Below, in pieces: positions 59,082 through 64,000 of a stretch of 64,000 bases of DNA; the first letter of the stretch is position 1; each line of letters starts with the position of its first letter. The notes beneath the pieces were generated by a model, which worked only from the letters and a program-made list of their open reading frames with translations, was not told the DNA's origin and did not search any database. The DNA is from Filosporella fistucella (Eukaryota; Ascomycota; Leotiomycetes; Helotiales), in NCBI GenBank assembly GCA_030077755.1, contig JAQJZZ010000021.1, forward strand, positions 1,054,001 through 1,118,000, written 5' to 3'. Both the position numbers and the translations under genes were made by a program.

Positions 59082-60869
59082 TCAAGCCTCAATATCTCGT
59101 AAAGTCTCCCCATCTCTCAGGTGAAATCGAACCAGGATATTAGACTGCTTCCAAAACCAAGCAGCATGTGTTTGCCACGTCGGCTCAGGTGCTGCCCATT
59201 CAATCCTGAAATGACGAAGCACCTGTGGGAGAACCTTACCCATCTCCATCAAAGAAATGTTTTTGCCAATACAAGTTCTCGTGCCATATCCAAACTACAG
59301 ATCGAATTGTCAGCCTTCCGATTCAAGTTACTCAAATAAATCACAAAAGCTGAACTTACAGGAAGCATTGCACGGTCCATATTCTTGATCTGCTCTGGAG
59401 TTGCCTCGATCCACCGCTCAGGACGGAATTCATGTGCGTCAAGCCCGAAAACGTTTTGATCTTGGTGTATCACTGGAGCTGACATGCTCACGTTTGTTCC
59501 GGCTGGGAGGAAGACGCCGCAGAGATCTGCTCCTCCCTTGGGCACGTATCGCTCGAGCGGAAAGCCTACGCCAGGGTGCATACGCATTGCCTCCTTGATG
59601 ACGGCTTGGCTAGAAGTCGGGGTATGAGCAAAGTGTGAGGAATGAAAGGGAAAAGGAGAAGAAAAGGTGAAGCGAATAGCCATAATACTTACAGGTAGCT
59701 GAGCTGGAGAGATTCATCGAACGTGATAATCGGAGAGAGTCGCCCTTGATTCTGGGCTTCATCTATTTCGCGGACTAGTCTCTCATATGCAGTAGGTGTC
59801 TTGATGAGGTAGTAGAAGCACGCTCGCAGAGAGATGGCAGTAGTATCACTTCCAGCAAGCCTAGTATCCGAGAATTAGTTCTAACAGGTCATCGTACTAG
59901 ATCTTATAACCAACAAATTGTTCGCTAAGTGATTCATCTCATCTCGATGGGTCATCAAGCCACTTTTGTCCTTCTTCGATCTCAGCTGTGCAAGGAAATC
60001 TGTTCTCTGGTGTTTTCCGACATCGTTGTCGTACAAGTTGATCTGATCCTCAGTGATCTCGTTTTGCGTTAGTATCTGAGTAGCCCCTGATTCTGGAATA
60101 GAGTTGCACTTACTTTCATAAACTTTGCCATTGTATCTTTGAATTCTGTGACATGGGACAGGATGAACTTGATGAATGAACTACCCATGACCCAGTGATG
60201 CAAATTCGGATATTGACCCACGAGCTTAACATATTTCAAGCCGACATCGATCCCTTCGATCATCTCGTCAACATCTTCCTTTCGTTCCATAAAGCCGAAC
60301 TTCCTCTGGAACGTGATGTTCCCAATGACATCAAAAGCATACCATTGAAGCCATATCGCCAAATCGACAACCTCATTATTTTTTGCCGCATCCTCCATTG
60401 CCGAAGAGAAAATGGCATTACACTCATCGACGTGAGGTTCGTAGTTCTTCATGTTGGTCATAGAGAATAGCTGAGCGACCTGGCTCTTCAGCCTCCTGTG
60501 CTGCGAAACCTCTCGTTCCGTGAACATGCTATGCATAAAGGATCCCTGATAAACGGGAGACATAGTGGTATAGAATTCTGTCTTTAGGTACTGACTGCCA
60601 ATACCGTAAATCTCTGGAATCATAGCGGGGTCGGAAATCGATACATGATTCGGCGCGACTCGCACCACAGGACCGTATCTTCGGTGGAGGGCGAGGTAGT
60701 TCTGAGGGCCATCTCCCCTACTGACGAAATTGAGACGATATAAACCGGTATATCGAGCCAGGAAGGGACCAGGGACTTTTCTCAAGGGCGTCCCGAATGC
60801 CGAGTAAAGGTAGGACAGCAGAACAGCCAGCAGCACTGCCAAAGAGGCGTGTAGTAGAGAGAGAACCAT
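59082..60869 (-). CDS. Cytochrome P450 monooxygenase (pisatin demethylase-like group)
   Basis: Five exons encode 504 residues. Introns: 60043-60113 (acceptor uncertain), 59861-59914 (GTTGGT donor), 59610-59692, 59295-59359. An N-terminal membrane anchor (LLHASLAVLLAVLLSYLY) is followed by KVPGPFLARYT, the Pro-rich hinge. Helix I carries AGSDTTAISLRA, the oxygen-activation Thr region. The ExxR motif is EAMR (Glu about 357, Arg about 360), then FPLERYVPKGG. The PERF-type motif is FRPERW, and the heme loop is FGYGTRTCIGK (Cys about 442). All catalytic landmarks are intact. It is an ER-bound oxidase; the resemblance to fungal pisatin demethylase-type P450s suggests a role in detoxifying plant compounds or in secondary metabolism, but there is no biosynthetic cluster beside it. 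For the first intron, three in-phase acceptors follow the GTAAGT donor; the TACTAAC branch favours 60043. Confidence 0.92.
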
Positions 60870-63531
60870 ATTTGCACGTGGTAAAATCTTATATTTCCTC
60901 AGTCACAGAGTTCTTCGAAGTTTTGCTGGAGATGTTTGTAGAGAGGGAACACAGCTCTTATCACTACACTTAAGTAAACAGCCAATTTCTATCACACCGA
61001 AAGTTCACCGACAGTCTCGCAGCATTATTCGCAAAGCTGGGGGGGGTTATCGCGGGGTAGACAGGGGAATATGGGTTTGTCAATTTGGTAAGATGCCATT
61101 CTTGCTGCTCCTAGGGATGTAGGGATGCCGACGAACTGTATGTGAAGATCCTCCGCGGCACAACTGTAAATGCCCTGGATTATCTATAAGGCTGCATTGT
61201 AACGAACCTTTCAGCGTAAGGCGGTGCATTTGATGACTGTTCACTTCTCGACGAGCCGTCTAAGACACAATCGGTTCTCATAATATAATTGTCACGATCG
61301 CAGTTCTGAAGGCATAACCCAAAATATGAGTAGAACAATGCCTAGATTTTGAACTAAAGAAGGGAATCTGTTTCTGTGTATGAGAAGGGTTTTTATATAT
61401 ACGTCCCGTCCCATCCCTTTCTACCCTAAAGTAAGGTATTTTTATAACATTGTGTTGATTTTCATCGTTGTTGTAGTTTTTGGCAACATTGCAGTTATCG
61501 GGAATATTCTCTTCATCGCTAAAAAGAACTAGAGAGAAAGCTACAGGAATTGTTAGATCTTAACGTTGTATAGGTGCGAAGAACACAGATATATCAAACA
61601 TTGTAGGGTCGGTTAGTCTTTTAAATATGCTTTGCTGTCCACCAGGACTTATAGGGTATGGCACCGTTCTTGATCATTTTTGGCTTCTTATGTAAGGGTT
61701 TGTCACTTGAGCTTCTTGCACTATAATCGGTAGCAAAAAGCGTTCTCAAGTATTTATTTGAGTAATTATCTGAATTGATTTAGAACTCATTCATATCTAA
61801 ATTTCGTTAACACAGAAGAAAATTACAAGTTGACTTGCTACTTACCGACTTCGTTCTCATCCCAAATGATACTAATTATAAACCCATCTCCTACTATACC
61901 TATCGCAGACTTAACTACATGTTGTCCCCCTGTTTGTCTTTCTCACTACTCCTACTTTCTGCCATATTCTTGTTAATCTGTGGTATTTCACAGAAAGACC
62001 AAAGCTTTTCGGTTTAGGCAATCTCACTTCAGGCCTAATTTCTGGACAATGTTTTCAAATCCTGGCTGTTTCAGATCGGCTCTCAAATTCTCAATTAAAC
62101 CCGTCATAAAGGTTTTCTCATTCAGAATAAGGAAGGATTTCACTTCCTTATCGAGTCCACATGCTTGTCTCTGTCGGTCGACCTTCACGTCGGCAGCTCT
62201 TTTTATTCTCGGACGTTTTCCTAACAATACTTTTTCTCCATCCCTTTGCATCTCCTTGAATATCCATATTCCACGCCACCTCATCTCAACAGCAGCACTG
62301 ATATATCAACTCTACATCTACACTCCATGATACCTCAATTCTTCAGCTGTCACAATTCTAGACTCGTCAGTGCCGACATCCGAGTCTGGGGACTTCTGGG
62401 TAGCCGCACGCCACAACGGTCAAAGACGGTTACAAAACTAGACCGGCCGTCGAGGCACAGCAGAAACTAATCAACTATTGACGTCGCCGCCTCCAAGCCT
62501 TCCATCGTGCGACTATCTCAGCTTCATAATCTCCTAATTCCATTCTATTCCGCACATACGAGTTTACGCCGTCGAGACAATAACTGGGTTCCACTATGGT
62601 GCAAATATCGTCATCGGCCGGGGTCGACGGAAGCAAACGCCTCTTCCACACTTAGCTTGATCGAAGTCCCCTCCATCAAACTCTCTGCATTACCTTCCCA
62701 CGATCCGATTGACTTTTCTGAGTAGTAGTAGGAGTAATATGCCTCAACACGTCAATTTCGAGTCGTGTTTAATCCACATCTACCTGGGCGTCTCCAAAAT
62801 ATCACCGAGAAAGTGACCGTTGAAAACAGCTAGCTGATGATCAGATAACTGTCTGTTCCCACTGCCACCTATCCAGTAACCATCATTCGCTGATAGAAGC
62901 ATAAATACTGGGCCTCACGTGCTGATTGCGGCTGATAAGCGGCTCAATGTCGGATCGGCTGGTACAAAGCTTCTTTTCCGTGCCGATGAAAAGATTGTTC
63001 TTACACAACAACGTCATCGATTCTACAACAACGCAAAAACTTGGATGCAGGAGACTGACACAGATTGCTAGTCCCTCTGACTGGGTATACCACCTTGGGG
63101 ACTCCGAATCTTCTCCAATCTGGGGCTTGGCGGGTTCAATGACTTATGTTTTGGCTTTGAATTTGGTGTGGGCTGGTATGTGCCACTTTCTTTGCCAAGG
63201 TAAGTGGTCATGATCTACCACATGATGGATATACCGGACTAGGGGTCTCTAGTTTGGCTTGGACAAACATCGTCACTGCTGGTCAGAGGCTTGCAAAGGC
63301 TTGCAATGCTTGCAAGTCTTGGAATTGGTTGGTAACAGATGTCCGGACAGAGGCGGGAGAGAGTAGTGACACCGCAAGTTACCGTTGAGAAGGTACAGTA
63401 GCTTGATACAAGGCAAGCAGATTACACTACGTCGTTCCCCACCATCTGCCATTGACGGTAGGTACATATATACGCAGCTCGGCCTGTGTCTCATAGTCTT
63501 CGTCTCCTAAGGTCCTACTTCTTACTACAAC
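60870..63531. other. Divergent intergenic region
   Basis: This 2.7 kb stretch lies between the P450 start (minus) and the sugar-transporter start (plus). It holds repeat copy B (61503-61572) and AT-rich sequence to about 61950. A small direct repeat of GGCTTGCAA/TGCTTGCAA occurs near 63288-63317. TATATA at about 63466 is a TATA-like element roughly 65 bp before the transporter ATG. Frames at 61980-62330 and 62926-63213 are unsupported. Confidence 0.45.
61503..61572 (+). repeat. Diverged dispersed repeat, copy B
   Basis: Partner of 58297-58364, same orientation, on the other side of the P450 gene. A weaker version of the inverted arm (TTTTTGGCAAC) lies just upstream. Confidence 0.55.
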
Positions 63532-64000
63532 ATGGCTATCACAGATTTCCTTCGGTCGAACCGTAAAGGTGACCACAGCAATGCATCAACAGCTGTCCCA
63601 TCACAAAACAACTCTCGACTTCCAACACCTACCGGCGCAGAGAAAACAGATTTCGAAAATGCTGAGAAGGGAAATGGAGGGAAGACAAGTGTCAAGGAGA
63701 TTCCTGTTACTTTCAGGACTATTATCATGACGATTCTAGTAGCAATGGGTGGATTTATCTTTGGTTATGACACTGGTCAAATTTCTGGCTTCCTGGAAAT
63801 GGAAGTTTTCCTTAGAATGTTTGGTGAACGGACCATAGATCTGGTTGCCCATCCTGGTGGATATTATTTCACTAACGTGAGATCGGGTTTGATTGTTGCT
63901 TTGGTATGTTCTCAAGTGCTATCCTGTCGCATACAGCGTCCTAACATTGCCAGCTTTCAATCGGTACTTTAATTGGCTGTCTCATCGCTGGACCTCTCGC
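63532..64000 (+). CDS. MFS hexose transporter, 5' part only
   Basis: This is the N-terminal part of a fungal sugar porter (HXT/high-affinity glucose transporter type), cut by the window edge. About 60 residues of hydrophilic cytosolic tail lead to helix 1, TIIMTILVAMGGFIFGYDTG, which carries the sugar-porter motif GYDTGQISGF. An extracellular loop follows, then VRSGLIVALLSIGTLIGCLI after removing an intron at 63904-63953 (CTAAC branch, CAG acceptor), matching helix 2. Import of glucose or another hexose is expected; specificity cannot be judged from this piece. Confidence 0.9.

Noticed and set aside
1..64000. CRISPR array, bacterial operons, riboswitches
   Set aside because: Spliceosomal introns and fungal families throughout; no regularly spaced direct repeats with unique spacers.

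Overview
The window is a piece of a filamentous ascomycete (Pezizomycotina) chromosome. Genes sit on both strands, and most are split by 45-80 nt GT-AG introns with CTAAC-like branch sites. The family repertoire is typical of these fungi: HET-domain protein, Zn2Cys6 regulator, NCS1 and APC permeases, cytochrome P450, fungal quinate-repressor-like protein, RCR1-like protein, bifunctional HIS7. A leotiomycete-like genome is a guess from overall character only; nothing in the window fixes the species.

Layout. 1-8 kb: a truncated APC amino-acid permease diverges from a rhodopsin/PTH11-like seven-helix membrane protein; then comes a secreted 983-residue protein with five C-terminal apple/PAN-like modules and a Ser/Thr-rich stalk encoded by a tandem array of tiny exons. 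8-12 kb: a fucose-lectin-like gene that appears broken, with a 510-bp hAT-like MITE inserted just upstream of its start. 12-23 kb: a conserved acidic hypothetical protein with Atg8-interaction-like motifs, an RCR1-like protein, an NmrA-like oxidoreductase, HIS7, a fragment of a fungal membrane protein, and a class-C beta-lactamase-like hydrolase. 23-29.4 kb: an NCS1 nucleobase permease, a 2-oxoglutarate/Fe(II) dioxygenase and a Zn2Cys6 regulator, with a Tc1-like MITE in the shared promoter; this could be a small nucleobase-use cluster. 30-33 kb: leukotriene A4 hydrolase/aminopeptidase. About 33-39.7 kb is gene-poor.

39.7-64 kb: a septation-related (Uds1-like) coiled-coil protein, a HET protein diverging from a P4-ATPase flippase (DNF3-like), a quinate-repressor-like protein built from decayed AROM domains, a microsatellite-rich intergenic zone, a cytochrome P450 flanked by two diverged copies of a short repeat, and the 5' end of a hexose-type MFS transporter that runs off the window.

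The gene models were assembled by hand from reading frames plus splice signals. For nearly all multi-exon genes complete within the window, the exon sums are exact multiples of three. The main exceptions are the lectin-like gene, which has an in-frame stop and two unexplained frame changes, and the membrane-protein fragment at about 20 kb.
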